From: UBA5069 sp964560495 | Lineage (GTDB): Bacteria > Chloroflexota > Anaerolineae > Caldilineales > Caldilineaceae | DNA length: 64,000 bases | Assembly (NCBI GenBank): GCA_964560495.1 | Contig: CAZLMM010000020.1 | Coordinates: 1-64,000, forward strand | Direction of reading: 5' to 3' | Shown: positions 1 through 11,025 of the stretch, piece after piece | How positions within the stretch are numbered: position 1 is the first letter of the stretch | Layout of the letters: every line of letters starts with the position of its first letter | The notes under the pieces: generated by a model | What the model was told of the DNA's origin: nothing | Seen by the model: only the letters and a program-made list of their open reading frames with translations | Databases searched by the model: none | Made by a program: the position numbers and the translations under genes

Positions 1-26
1 ACACGTGGGCGCAAGTAACCCAATGG

Positions 27-143
27 TTGTCATGCTGAGTTTCCAATGCCCCGCGGTGGCATAACGTGGGCAAGAAACACCGCTCTTGTCATGCTGAGTT
101 TCCAATGCCCCGCGTGGCATAACGTGGGCAAGAAACACCGCTC
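27..143. repeat. Two tandem copies of a 58-59 bp unit
   Basis: Copy one (27-85) and copy two (86-143) are nearly identical, starting TTGTCATGCTGAGTTTCC and ending AAGAAACACCGCTC; they differ mainly by one extra G in copy one. A third occurrence of the leading TTGTCATGCTGA begins at 144 and runs into the inverted repeat there. A degenerate partial copy may precede position 27. Non-coding, at the left edge of the window. Confidence 0.85.
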
Positions 144-254
144 TTGTCATGCTGAACGCAGTGAAGCATCTGCGTGTCGGCGAGAGTTTCTAGGGAGCGC
201 CAGCGAAGCATCTCGCGCTGCCACCCAGATGCTTCACTGCGTTCAGCATGACAA
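144..254. repeat. 29-bp perfect inverted repeat (MITE-like intergenic element)
   Basis: Positions 144-172 and 226-254 are perfect reverse complements (29 bp arms, 53-bp centre). The arm begins TTGTCATGCTGAACGCAGTG and ends in GAAGCATCTG. Short GTCATGCTGAACG...GAAGCATCT elements are a familiar kind of dispersed intergenic repeat in large bacterial genomes, which suggests a palindromic mobile repeat rather than a local operator; that is inference. Confidence 0.85.
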
Positions 255-283
255 TGCCACCGGCTCATTTAGGCCCACGTGTA

Positions 284-469
284 CTAGTCTTCGCCGGTGT
301 TATAAATCACCCGCAACATGCCATCCACTTCTGCGGGAGCTGGCAATGTCTGGTAGTGCTGGCCGCGCGTCAGGCTCAGCGCGTCGCTGGTCAGCCCAAC
401 ATAGCGAACATAGCGTGATGGGACAGCAGTTGACAACGAGATTATCGCAGCTTTTGCTTTACTTTCCAT
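284..469 (-). CDS. Small conserved-looking protein of unknown function, downstream of glnS
   Basis: A 61-residue frame begins 5 bases after the glnS stop codon on the same strand. The sequence GTAGGTGCG just before the ATG gives a plausible Shine-Dalgarno AGGTG, so it would be translated from the glnS transcript. The product is soluble, with a VRYVGLTSDALSLTRG segment and an acidic C-terminal end; no motif is recognised. It could be a small beta-rich adaptor, or a fortuitous frame. The tight spacing and ribosome site favour a real gene. Confidence 0.5.
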   Translation of the reverse strand: MESKAKAAIISLSTAVPSRYVRYVGLTSDALSLTRGQHYQTLPAPAEVDGMLRVIYNTGED

Positions 470-474
470 CGCAC

Positions 475-2856
475 CTACGCCGTGACCAGGTCGCCTAGCT
501 TTGCCTTGACCAATTCTTGCACCAGTTGCGGATTGGCTGCGCCGCGCGTCTCTTTCATCACCTGCCCCACAAAGAAGCCCAGCAGACCGGTCTTGCCGGC
601 GCGATACTGGGCCGCCTTGTCGCCATTCGCCAGGACGACCCGCTCGACGATGGGCGACAGCGCGGCGTCATCGCTCACCTGGCGCAGACCGTGGGCCTCG
701 ACGATGGCGCGTGGGTCGCCGCCATTGGCGACCAGCTCGCCAAAGACCACCTTGGCGCCGGCGCTGGAGACGACCCCTTCGTCTATAAGCTGCACGAGCC
801 CGGCCAGCTGCTGGGGACCAAAAGGCAAGTCGGCCAGGCTGCGTCCCTTCAGCTCGGCGGCGATGTCTCGGTTGATCCACACGGCCAACGCCCGAGGGTT
901 GTCATGGCTGCGCACTGCGGCCTCGAAAAAGGCCAGGGTTGCCGGGTCGCGCGTCAGCAATTCGGCGTCATCTTCGGGCAGACCATAGCGGGCGACGATT
1001 CTCTCGAAGAGAGCCAGCGCCTCGGCCCCCCGTTGTTGCGCGCGGGCCCGTGCGTCCAGTTCACGAGGAAGCGCGGGCGGCGTCTCCGTCTTTCTCGCCT
1101 CGCTTGCTGTCTTCACCGGCGCAATGTTCTGCTTCTGCGTCTGCTTCTCCCAAGAGTCACGGAGCCCCACGATACGGTTGAAGATCAAGCGACCTGCTTC
1201 TGCCTCCATCGGGTCGCGCCAGAAGTAACCGTGGCGCTCGAACTGGTAGCGGGTGTCGGGCGCATCATTGGCCACACTCGGCTCGATGAGCGCCGCTGCC
1301 AGGACTTCCAACGAGTCAGGATTCAGGCTTTCCTTGAAATCGACGCCGGCCGCGTCCGGGTCCGGCGTGGCCAGGAGACGGTCATAAAGGCGCACTTCGC
1401 AGGGCAGTGCGTGCTGCGCCGAAACCCACTGGATGGCGGTCTGGGCTTTGTGCTTCTTGACGCCGGCTGCGCCGCTGCGCGTCTCGGGGTCATATTCGCA
1501 GTGAATCTCCACGATCTCGCCGGCCGCATCCTTGACCACATCCACGCAGCGCACGATGTAGGCGTGGCGCAGACGCACCTCCCGCCCCGGCGCCAGACGG
1601 ATGAAATCCTGGGGCGGCTCTTCCATGAAATCAGTACGTTCGATGTAGAGATCGCGGCTGAAGGGGATAGGCCGGCTGCCCTCCTTGGGCACATCGTGGG
1701 GGAAGTAAGCCCCATCGAGCCACTCCACCTGGTCGGTCGGATAGTTGATGATGACCAGCTTGAGGGGGCGCAGTACGGCCAACACCCGCGGCGCAACCGG
1801 GTTCAAGTCATCGCGGATGCACGACTCCAACAGGCTCATCTCGACGCGGCTGTTGGATTTGGCCACGCCGATGCGCTCGGCAAAGGCGCGGATGGCCGAC
1901 GGCGTGACGCCCCGTCGCCGCAGCCCGGCGATGGTGGGCAGCCGCGGGTCGTCCCAACCAGCCACCAAGCCCTCCTCCACCAGTTGCAGCAGCTTGCGTT
2001 TGCTCATCACCGTATAGTCCAGGTTGAGTCGGGCAAACTCGTACTGGTGGGGGCGCGGCTCCTCGAACAGGTTGTCCATCAGCCAGTCGTAAATATCCCG
2101 GTTGTTCTCGAATTCCAGAGTGCAGATGGAGTGGGTGATCTGCTCGATGGCGTCGGAGAGGGGGTGAGCGTAGTCATACATGGGGTAGATGCACCAAGCG
2201 TCGCCCGTGCGATAGTGGCTGGCGTGACGGATGCGATAGAGCAGCGGGTCGCGCATCTTCATGTTGGGCGAGGCCATGTCGCCTTTGGCGCGCAACACTT
2301 TGCTGCCGTCGGCAAACTCGCCGGCGCGCATGCGACGGAAGAGGTCCAGGTTCTCGCTCACGCTGCGATTGCGGTAGGGGCTTTCCGTGCCCGGCGCCAT
2401 CACCGTGCCCCGCATCTCGCGGATTTCGGTTTCGCTCGAATCGTCCACATAGGCTTTGCCCGCCAGGATCAGCTCCTCGGCGTATTGGTAAAGCTGCTCG
2501 TAATAGTCGGAGGCGAAATAAAGATGCTCGCCCCAATCGAAGCCCAGCCAACGCACGTCGCGCATGATGCTCTCGACATACTCCATATCCTCGGTTTCGG
2601 GATTGGTGTCGTCGAAGCGCAGATGGCAGACGCCGCCGAATTCCTGCGCGACGCCGAAGTTGAGGCAAATGGATTTGGCATGGCCGATGTGAAGATAGCC
2701 ATTGGGTTCGGGGGGGAAGCGGGTTGCAACCCGTTTGTGGTAGACGCCGCGCCGGGTGTGGTCGGCTACAATGGTGCGAATGAAGTCCACCGGCTCTTCT
2801 GCTGTGGGCGCAGTTGCGGGCGTCGAGGCGGCCCGCTCATTGTTTTGTGTCGTCAC
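475..2856 (-). CDS. glnS: Glutamine--tRNA ligase with C-terminal GatB/YqeY-like domain
   Basis: This cytoplasmic enzyme charges tRNA-Gln with glutamine. The class I signatures are both present: PPEPNGYLHIGHAKS (HIGH) near the start and VMSKRKL (KMSKS-type) in the middle, followed by the beta-barrel anticodon-binding region. After the core, about 200 residues rich in charged linker lead to a helical tail (around PQQLAGLVQLIDEGVVSS to the end) that resembles the GatB/YqeY tRNA-binding domain. Such a tail is known on Deinococcus GlnRS and makes the protein, at 793 residues, much longer than the E. coli enzyme (about 550). I chose the GTG start at 2856 because AGGA lies about 10 bases upstream; the frame stays open 21 codons further to an ATG at 2919, but that extension looks unlike the family. 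Confidence 0.95.
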   Translation of the reverse strand: MTTQNNERAASTPATAPTAEEPVDFIRTIVADHTRRGVYHKRVATRFPPEPNGYLHIGHAKSICLNFGVAQEFGGVCHLRFDDTNPETEDMEYVESIMRDVRWLGFDWGEHLYFASDYYEQLYQYAEELILAGKAYVDDSSETEIREMRGTVMAPGTESPYRNRSVSENLDLFRRMRAGEFADGSKVLRAKGDMASPNMKMRDPLLYRIRHASHYRTGDAWCIYPMYDYAHPLSDAIEQITHSICTLEFENNRDIYDWLMDNLFEEPRPHQYEFARLNLDYTVMSKRKLLQLVEEGLVAGWDDPRLPTIAGLRRRGVTPSAIRAFAERIGVAKSNSRVEMSLLESCIRDDLNPVAPRVLAVLRPLKLVIINYPTDQVEWLDGAYFPHDVPKEGSRPIPFSRDLYIERTDFMEEPPQDFIRLAPGREVRLRHAYIVRCVDVVKDAAGEIVEIHCEYDPETRSGAAGVKKHKAQTAIQWVSAQHALPCEVRLYDRLLATPDPDAAGVDFKESLNPDSLEVLAAALIEPSVANDAPDTRYQFERHGYFWRDPMEAEAGRLIFNRIVGLRDSWEKQTQKQNIAPVKTASEARKTETPPALPRELDARARAQQRGAEALALFERIVARYGLPEDDAELLTRDPATLAFFEAAVRSHDNPRALAVWINRDIAAELKGRSLADLPFGPQQLAGLVQLIDEGVVSSAGAKVVFGELVANGGDPRAIVEAHGLRQVSDDAALSPIVERVVLANGDKAAQYRAGKTGLLGFFVGQVMKETRGAANPQLVQELVKAKLGDLVTA

Positions 2857-2970
2857 GGTCTCATCGTCCTGGCTTGTTCTGCGGACTGCGCCCAAACTGC
2901 GCAGCCGAATCATTCCCAAGCCTTCATTCTAGCGCAGATCAGATGAGACGACGAAACTCGACGGCCACAT

Positions 2971-3164
2971 CGATTGATTTGAGCGTGTTCAAAATCAGTT
3001 ATGGGCGATCCCTTCGTAGGGGCATGAACGGCGGCGGCAAAGGCTCATCGTTACAGAAAAGTGACTTCGCCGCCGTTCATGCCCCTACAGCGAACTAACT
3101 TTGAATACACCCGATTGATTTGAGTGCATTCAAAGTACACTCAGCTGATTCTGAACACGCCCAA
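2971..3164. repeat. Intergenic element with nested direct and inverted repeats
   Basis: The 436-bp gap between glnS and the molybdoenzyme locus holds no gene. A 21-bp perfect inverted repeat (3016-3036 and 3068-3088, arm beginning GTAGGGGCATGAACGG) is flanked by related short copies: 2971-2993 and 3112-3134 are direct copies starting CGATTGATTTGAG, and 3145-3164 is an inverted copy matching 2979-2998 at 18 of 20 positions. This looks like a decayed non-autonomous mobile repeat. The remaining bases to 3292 hold the promoter listed separately. Confidence 0.7.
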
Positions 3165-3211
3165 TTGACCTGGGTGAAATCAACGTTCGCGCGCGGGAGT
3201 GGTCGTCTCGT

Positions 3212-3240
3212 TGACTCTGTTTGTGATCAGGTGTAGACTG
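3212..3240 (+). promoter_or_regulatory. Putative sigma-70-type promoter for the reductase locus
   Basis: TTGACT at 3212-3217 and TAGACT at 3235-3240 are separated by exactly 17 bases. Transcription would start near 3247, about 45 bases before the GTG start at 3293. Confidence 0.5.
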
Positions 3241-3292
3241 TGGTCATCGCCCTTCCAATCAATAGCGTCTCGCTCCGGCTCGCGGCGGAACG

Positions 3293-4990
3293 GTGGCTGC
3301 GTACAGCAAAAACCACGACGACTTCCCATTCATGAATTACGGCTTCATCATTGACAATCGCAAATGCATCGGCTGCCACGCCTGCTCCACCGCGTGCAAG
3401 ATGGAGAACGACGTGCCCTTGGGCGTCTATCGCACCTGGGTGAAGTATGTGGAAACCGGCCTCTATCCCGACGTGCGCCGCCATTTCCAGGTGACGCGTT
3501 GCAATCACTGCGCCAACCCACCCTGTGTACGCATCTGCCCGGTGACGGCCATGTATCAGCGCGGCGACGGCATCGTGGAATTCGACCCGGCCGCGTGCAT
3601 CGGCTGCAAAGCGTGTATGCAAGCCTGTCCCTACGACGCCATCTATATCGACCCGGAAAGCCACACCGCGGCCAAATGTCACTATTGTGCGCATCGCACC
3701 GACCTGGGGCTGGAGCCAGCGTGCGTCATCGTTTGCCCCGAGCACGCCATCATCGCCGGCGATATGGATGACCCGGCCAGCGAGATCAGCCGCGTGCTGG
3801 CGCGCGAAAAGGTGACGGTGCGCAAACCGGAACAGGGCACGACCCCCAAACTCTTTTATATCGAAGGGAACGAGGTCAACCTGCACCCCACCGCGGTGGA
3901 GCGGGCGCCTGAGACCTTCATGTTCGCCGATGTGATCCCGCTGCATCCAAAGGGAGATGGGCAATCTCAAGCGCCTGCCGCCGCTCTCCCGCCCCAGACG
4001 AGCCTCTCTGACAACAGAACATCTTTGCGCACGCCGCAAGCCCAGGGGATGGGCGCTGGAGGCCCCATATACATTGGCGGCGGGCGCATGGCCGAACAAA
4101 TGGTGCAGGTTGGCTACAACGCGCAGCACAAGATTCCCTGGCATTGGCCCGTGCCCGCTTATCTGTTGACAAAGGCCATCGGCGCTGGCCTTTTTTTGTT
4201 GATGACACTGGGAACGATTCTTGCCCCATCCGCTCATGATCCGGCCACCGGGATGCTGGTCGGCGCGCTTTCGTTGCTCTTCATCGCCCTCACCACGGGC
4301 TTGTTGGTGCTGGACCTGGAGCGCCCCGAACGCTTCCTCTACATCCTCGCGCGCCCCCAATGGAAAAGCTGGCTGACCCGCGGCGCGTTCATCCTGATCG
4401 GCCTGAGCGCCGCAACTGGGATGTGGTGGCTGCTGGAAGCGATGGCGTGGATCGGCTGGCTGCCACCCGCTGTCGCTGACCTCATGCGCACACTCATTCT
4501 GTGGCTGGGGCTGCCGCTGGCTTTGGGCGCGGCGGTCTACACCGCGTTTCTCTTTGGTCAGGCGGAAGGCCGCGACCTGTGGCAGAGCGGTCTGCTGCCC
4601 CTGCATATGCTAATTCAGTCGCTTATGGCTGCCGCCGGCGCGCTGGCAATCGTTGTCCTCTTTTTGCCCCAGGCCGAGGCAATGAGCGCCTTTGCACGCA
4701 ACGCCCTCATCGTCACCCTGTTTATTGACCTGGGCGCCATCTTGATGGGCGAGTTCGCCATGCCCCATGCCAGTGAAGCAGCCGCGGCGGCGGCTCACGA
4801 AATCCGCGCCGGGCGCTATCGCCGCCACTTCTGGTTGGGCTGCATTGTCGTGGGGCATCTCCTGGCGTTGCTGCTTGCTTTCAACGGTTGGCCGCCCGCA
4901 CTGGCGTTGGCGGGGCTGTGCAGCATCGCCGGGTTGTATTGGTATGAGTACGCCTTTGTGCTGGCTCCCCAAGAAATCCCGAATAGTTGA
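3293..4990 (+). CDS. Fused iron-sulfur electron-transfer / NrfD-type membrane subunit of a molybdoenzyme (PsrB-PsrC fusion)
   Basis: The first 200 residues carry four ferredoxin-type cysteine clusters (CIGCHACSTAC, CNHCANPPCVRIC, CIGCKACMQAC, CHYC...CVIVC), as in the four-cluster PsrB/PhsB/NrfC subunits that wire the catalytic subunit to the membrane. After a Pro/Gln-rich linker (about 210-270) comes an NrfD/PsrC-like region from KIPWHWPVPAYLL onward with about eight or nine hydrophobic segments and the family-like LDLERPERFLYI. In most organisms these are two proteins; here they are one chain of 565 residues. The GTG start at 3293 has a weak GGCGG upstream; an in-frame ATG (MNYGF) 13 codons later is an alternative. 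The catalytic subunit follows. The quinone is the likely partner of the membrane part. The terminal substrate cannot be read from sequence. Confidence 0.88.
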   Translation: MAAYSKNHDDFPFMNYGFIIDNRKCIGCHACSTACKMENDVPLGVYRTWVKYVETGLYPDVRRHFQVTRCNHCANPPCVRICPVTAMYQRGDGIVEFDPAACIGCKACMQACPYDAIYIDPESHTAAKCHYCAHRTDLGLEPACVIVCPEHAIIAGDMDDPASEISRVLAREKVTVRKPEQGTTPKLFYIEGNEVNLHPTAVERAPETFMFADVIPLHPKGDGQSQAPAAALPPQTSLSDNRTSLRTPQAQGMGAGGPIYIGGGRMAEQMVQVGYNAQHKIPWHWPVPAYLLTKAIGAGLFLLMTLGTILAPSAHDPATGMLVGALSLLFIALTTGLLVLDLERPERFLYILARPQWKSWLTRGAFILIGLSAATGMWWLLEAMAWIGWLPPAVADLMRTLILWLGLPLALGAAVYTAFLFGQAEGRDLWQSGLLPLHMLIQSLMAAAGALAIVVLFLPQAEAMSAFARNALIVTLFIDLGAILMGEFAMPHASEAAAAAAHEIRAGRYRRHFWLGCIVVGHLLALLLAFNGWPPALALAGLCSIAGLYWYEYAFVLAPQEIPNS

Positions 4991-5010
4991 GGTGACCATA
5001 CTACCGTCTG

Positions 5011-5040
5011 AAACGTGCGGCTACGAACCGCACCTACGTT
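5011..5040. repeat. Short palindromic intergenic repeat
   Basis: GTGCGG and CCGCAC arms enclose CTACGAA, with ACGT-type flanks (AAACGTGCGG...CACCTACGTT). It sits between the two reductase genes. The sequence resembles dispersed palindromic repeats; low functional certainty. Confidence 0.45.
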
Positions 5041-5070
5041 TTCCATCACCACTACCTTTGCACTTTCTTC

Positions 5071-5104
5071 AGGTGACAGTCACTTTGTGAAGTGACTGTC
5101 ACCT
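5071..5104 (+). promoter_or_regulatory. Strong intercistronic hairpin (15-bp stem, 4-base loop)
   Basis: AGGTGACAGTCACTT (5071-5085) and its perfect complement (5090-5104) enclose TGTG. No T-run follows, so it is not a standard terminator. Lying 27 bases before the catalytic-subunit start, it could be an mRNA processing or stability element that sets the ratio of the two subunits, or another palindromic repeat. Confidence 0.6.
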
Positions 5105-5131
5105 CTGGATGACGCCAAAACTGCAACCATA

Positions 5132-8137
<3,006 letters not shown>

Positions 8138-8155
8138 ATCGTGCATGGAATGCAA

Positions 8156-8566
8156 TCACTCGCCGTCGCTCAACTGCTGCGCCATGTGGTAAACGACATC
8201 GGCTGCCGAAAGCACTGCCACAGGACGCAGACCGCCAGATTCTTGCGCCACCGCCACCACACGGTGGATATGATGATCGACGAGCAGCTCCATCACTTTG
8301 CTCAGTGGCTCGTCCAGCCCCACCGTCACGACGTCGCTCGTCATGTATTCCTCCACCAACGCGTCCGCCCAATCGGGCGTTTCATAGCAGGCGCGCACCA
8401 GGTCTGTGCGACTGATGACGCCGTTGAGATAGCCTTCTACATCCACCACCACCAACGCGCTAATGTTGCGTGCATTCATGGTGCGGGCCGCAGTGCGCAG
8501 CGTATCAGAGCTGTAGCAGCTGTAGATGCCAAACCGTTTGGCTTTGAGCACAGTCATGCTCTTCAT
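8156..8566 (-). CDS. CBS-domain pair protein
   Basis: A 136-residue stand-alone protein made of two CBS motifs: residues about 1-62 (VLKAKRFGIYSCYSSDTLRTAARTM...ISALVVVD...GVISRTDLV) and about 70-130 (MTSDVVTVGLDEPLSKVMELLVDHHIHRVVAV...VLSAADVV). CBS pairs usually bind adenine nucleotides and sense energy state. It lies between the molybdoenzyme catalytic gene (convergent, 18 bases apart) and the chaperone gene (divergent), so a role in controlling this locus is plausible but inferred. AAAGG lies upstream of the ATG. Confidence 0.85.
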   Translation of the reverse strand: MKSMTVLKAKRFGIYSCYSSDTLRTAARTMNARNISALVVVDVEGYLNGVISRTDLVRACYETPDWADALVEEYMTSDVVTVGLDEPLSKVMELLVDHHIHRVVAVAQESGGLRPVAVLSAADVVYHMAQQLSDGE

Positions 8567-8643
8567 AGGGAGCGCCTTTCAATCGTGAAGATGTTTGCTC
8601 AAAACAATAACCATCGTTTCCCCTATTGTACTTCAACTTTGCG

Positions 8644-9642
8644 ATGACAGAGATGCTGAATCCTGCACAAATTGCGCTTGGGCGCAGCCGCGCCTATTCA
8701 TTGTTTAGCAAGTTAGCGCTGTGTGGTCTCACACAGGAGACTCTGCCAGCGATTCTGGCGATTCCCGAACTGGTGGAGAGCAGCGACTTTCAGCTCCGTG
8801 GGAGCGACTGGCAAGATGAAGCCGCTGCGGCGCATCACCGCATCTTCGGGCTGGGCGTTTTTCCCTACCAGAGTCTCTTCCTCAGCGCAGAGAGAGTGTT
8901 GGGCGGGGTGGAGACCAGGCGAGTGTTGGCGAGCTATGCCCGGGCTGGCTTCATTTGCAGCGACACCGACGCAGCCGACCACCTGGGCTGGCAGCTTGCC
9001 TGTCTGTCCTTCCTGTGTGGGGCAGAGGCGGGCGCGTTGAACGACAGCCAAACAGCAGAGGCGCTGCGCGTCGGTCGTCTGCAGCGGGAATTCCTGGCCG
9101 AACATCTACTGCGTTGGCTGCCGCCGCTGGTCAGCGCATTTCGTCGTCAGGAGGATCGTTTCTACGCCGCGTTTGGCGAGCTCCTCCTGTCCCTGGTCGC
9201 TGACCACATGGAGCCAGGCGGCGCTGCGCAGCAATCTGAAGCTGGTTGGCGTCTGGACGGAACAAATTTGATGCTCGAGGACGAGAAGACCGGATTACAG
9301 GAGATCGCCGACTGGCTGACAACGCCTGTGAACTGCGGCTTCTTCCTCAGCCGCGCAGAAATTGGCAGGCTGGCGCGGCTGAGCGATCTGCCCGGCGGCT
9401 TCGGGGAGCGCCGTCAAGTGCTGGGCGATCTCTTACGCGCTGGCGCTCACTTTGATCGATTCTCTGTGCTTTGCGCCGGTCTTCGCAATGTAATCGCATC
9501 CCATCGAATTACCTACAACGCCTGGGCAGATGAATTCCCACTGCTGTCCCCTTGGATGATGGGATGGGGTGAACGCATTCTTGTTTCGGCTGGCCTTGTC
9601 GAGCAATTGGGGGCAATCGGGGTTGACGCGGCGCAGGTGTAG
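8644..9642 (+). CDS. TorD/NarJ-family molybdoenzyme chaperone
   Basis: The 332-residue, mostly helical protein begins MTEMLNPAQIALGRSRAYSL and carries the helix patterns of TorD-like chaperones: RSRAYSLFSKLAL early, and DHLGWQLACLSFLCGAEAGA followed by REFLAEHLLRWLPPLVSAF in the middle (family pattern EPxDHLxxxLxxL...FxxxHLxxWxP). The second half (ADWLTTPVNCGFFLSRAEI onward) is an additional segment beyond the usual 200 residues. Such proteins insert the molybdenum cofactor into DMSO-reductase family apoenzymes, so its client is very likely the product of 5132-8137. I chose the ATG at 8644; a TTG at 8626 is in frame but lacks a ribosome site. Confidence 0.82.
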   Translation: MTEMLNPAQIALGRSRAYSLFSKLALCGLTQETLPAILAIPELVESSDFQLRGSDWQDEAAAAHHRIFGLGVFPYQSLFLSAERVLGGVETRRVLASYARAGFICSDTDAADHLGWQLACLSFLCGAEAGALNDSQTAEALRVGRLQREFLAEHLLRWLPPLVSAFRRQEDRFYAAFGELLLSLVADHMEPGGAAQQSEAGWRLDGTNLMLEDEKTGLQEIADWLTTPVNCGFFLSRAEIGRLARLSDLPGGFGERRQVLGDLLRAGAHFDRFSVLCAGLRNVIASHRITYNAWADEFPLLSPWMMGWGERILVSAGLVEQLGAIGVDAAQV

Positions 9643-9670
9643 TCGCCGTTGACGTGACTCTACGCCAACC

Positions 9671-10747
9671 TCATTCCAACAGCTTCATCGTGCGTCCCTG
9701 CCGGGCGCTCAGAATGGCAGTATCCACAATCTGCTGACCGATTCGGCAGATCGACGGCAAAAGCGGCCCGCGCACCGGCTCTCCTGTCTGCAAGCTGTGA
9801 ATGAGGTTCTGAATCGGATTCTGGTAGGGCGGCTGCAACTGATCAACGGGAAGCGTCTGGCCTTCGGGATGAGTACTCGTTTGCACGCGAATGGTCGTCT
9901 CGTAATCGTAGGAACTGATTGTGCCGGCGTCACCGACGATGACAAAGCCGCATTTGGGTTGGGGCTGGTGCGTCCACGGGTCGGTGAACGCCCCCCAGCG
10001 CGTCTCGAATTTGGAAAGGCCTTTGTCGTAGTGAGCAATGGTGATGCTGTGCTCGTCCACCTCCATGCCGGGCGGCTGGTGAACGACGGTCGTCACATGG
10101 CTGGGTTTGTCGCCGCCGTGAAACCACGCGCCCAACGTCACGCCATAGCCGAGATAGTCGAGGAGCGAGCCGCCGCCCAGATCGCGGCGATAGAACCAGC
10201 TTTCCGCTTTGGCTTGCGCCAGCTCCTCCGAGGTCAAATTCTCCCTATCGCGCAGGCCGGCGAGAGGTCCCCGGTTGCCATCGTAATAATGCACCTGCAA
10301 CACCCGTCCAATGACGCCCTGGTCGATGAGCCGTTTGCTGGTGACATGGGGCGGATACCAGGCCAGGGGCCAGTTGATGACCAGTTGTTTGCCGGCGGCC
10401 TCCAGAGCGGCGATCATCGCGTCCGCTTCGGCCAGCGAGGCGGCAAAGGGCTTCTCCACCAGGATGTGGACGCCGTAAGGCGCGACCCGCTCCACCCACA
10501 GGCCATGGGTCGCCGTGGCCGGGCACAGGAGAACGATGTCGGGGCGGGTCTCTTCCAGACAGCGGCGATAGTCGACGAAGAGGCGTTCGGCCGGGATGCC
10601 CAGCCTGGCCGCAACTGGCGTCATGCGTTCCAGCCGCTCATCGCAGACGCCAACGATTTCGGCTTGGGGATGCTCCTGCGCCTGATGCAAGAGGTTCGCC
10701 ATGTGCATGTGGTCGAAGTTGATTCCAGCAATCTTAAAGGTGTTCAT
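9671..10747 (-). CDS. Gfo/Idh/MocA-family NAD(P)-dependent oxidoreductase
   Basis: The 358-residue product starts MNTFKIAGINFDHMHMANLL, a Rossmann beginning, and has the family EKP motif (HILVEKPFAASLAEAD) that holds the nicotinamide-site lysine. The C-terminal alpha/beta domain begins near GVIGRVLQVHYYDGNRGP. These enzymes mostly oxidise or reduce sugars, cyclitols or related compounds; the substrate is not readable. The start is the ATG at 10747, preceded by TTGGGGACT; the open frame continues 90 codons upstream but that stretch does not resemble protein of this family. It stands alone, convergent with the chaperone gene. Confidence 0.88.
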   Translation of the reverse strand: MNTFKIAGINFDHMHMANLLHQAQEHPQAEIVGVCDERLERMTPVAARLGIPAERLFVDYRRCLEETRPDIVLLCPATATHGLWVERVAPYGVHILVEKPFAASLAEADAMIAALEAAGKQLVINWPLAWYPPHVTSKRLIDQGVIGRVLQVHYYDGNRGPLAGLRDRENLTSEELAQAKAESWFYRRDLGGGSLLDYLGYGVTLGAWFHGGDKPSHVTTVVHQPPGMEVDEHSITIAHYDKGLSKFETRWGAFTDPWTHQPQPKCGFVIVGDAGTISSYDYETTIRVQTSTHPEGQTLPVDQLQPPYQNPIQNLIHSLQTGEPVRGPLLPSICRIGQQIVDTAILSARQGRTMKLLE

Positions 10748-10874
10748 AGTCCCCAAGTAACCGCCCAGAAATACGCGCCCTGCCTGCCAGGCTTGTGACG
10801 TGTTCGGCTCGTCCATCACACCAGTGTACCAGATCGATGGGCCTGTTCCAGATTTAGGAAAACGGTGCGGGCAT

Positions 10875-10932
10875 GAGGTGGGCGGGGGTGCGCCATTGTT
10901 CGATGAGACAATCTCGCTGCGCCGCCCACCTC
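10875..10932. repeat. Inverted repeat with 11-bp arms
   Basis: GAGGTGGGCGG (10875-10885) and CCGCCCACCTC (10922-10932) are perfect complements in the 278-bp gap between the divergent oxidoreductase and yggS genes. The flanking GCGCCCCTAC resembles the end of the element at 3016-3088, so it may be another dispersed repeat. Confidence 0.5.
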
Positions 10933-11007
10933 GCGCCCCTACGATGCCTACCAAAATCCTGGGACGCACCCCAGATCGATCACGCCGTTGCACATGAGGC
11001 ATCACTC

Positions 11008-11018
11008 TATGATACAAT
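11008..11018 (+). promoter_or_regulatory. Candidate -10 region immediately before yggS
   Basis: Overlapping TATGAT (11008-11013) and TACAAT (11013-11018) lie 7 to 12 bases before the ATG at 11026, and TTGCAC (10988-10993) lies upstream at a non-ideal spacing. If the second box is used the transcript would be leaderless or nearly so. Confidence 0.35.
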
Positions 11019-11025
11019 CGCCTGC

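Noticed and set aside
27..254. Possible CRISPR or tandem-repeat array
   Set aside because: Only two adjacent copies, no spacers, no cas genes; the unit is better explained as intergenic repeats.
517..2946. Plus-strand open frame of about 809 codons opposite glnS
   Set aside because: Antisense shadow of a clear GlnRS gene; composition is not protein-like and no motif is seen.
3227..4606. Minus-strand open frame of 459 codons opposite the FeS/NrfD gene
   Set aside because: Shadow of a gene with unmistakable ferredoxin motifs.
10748..11017. N-terminal extension of the oxidoreductase at 9671-10747
   Set aside because: The extra 90 codons are Arg/Pro-rich, contain an inverted repeat, and precede a normal Rossmann start with its own ribosome site.
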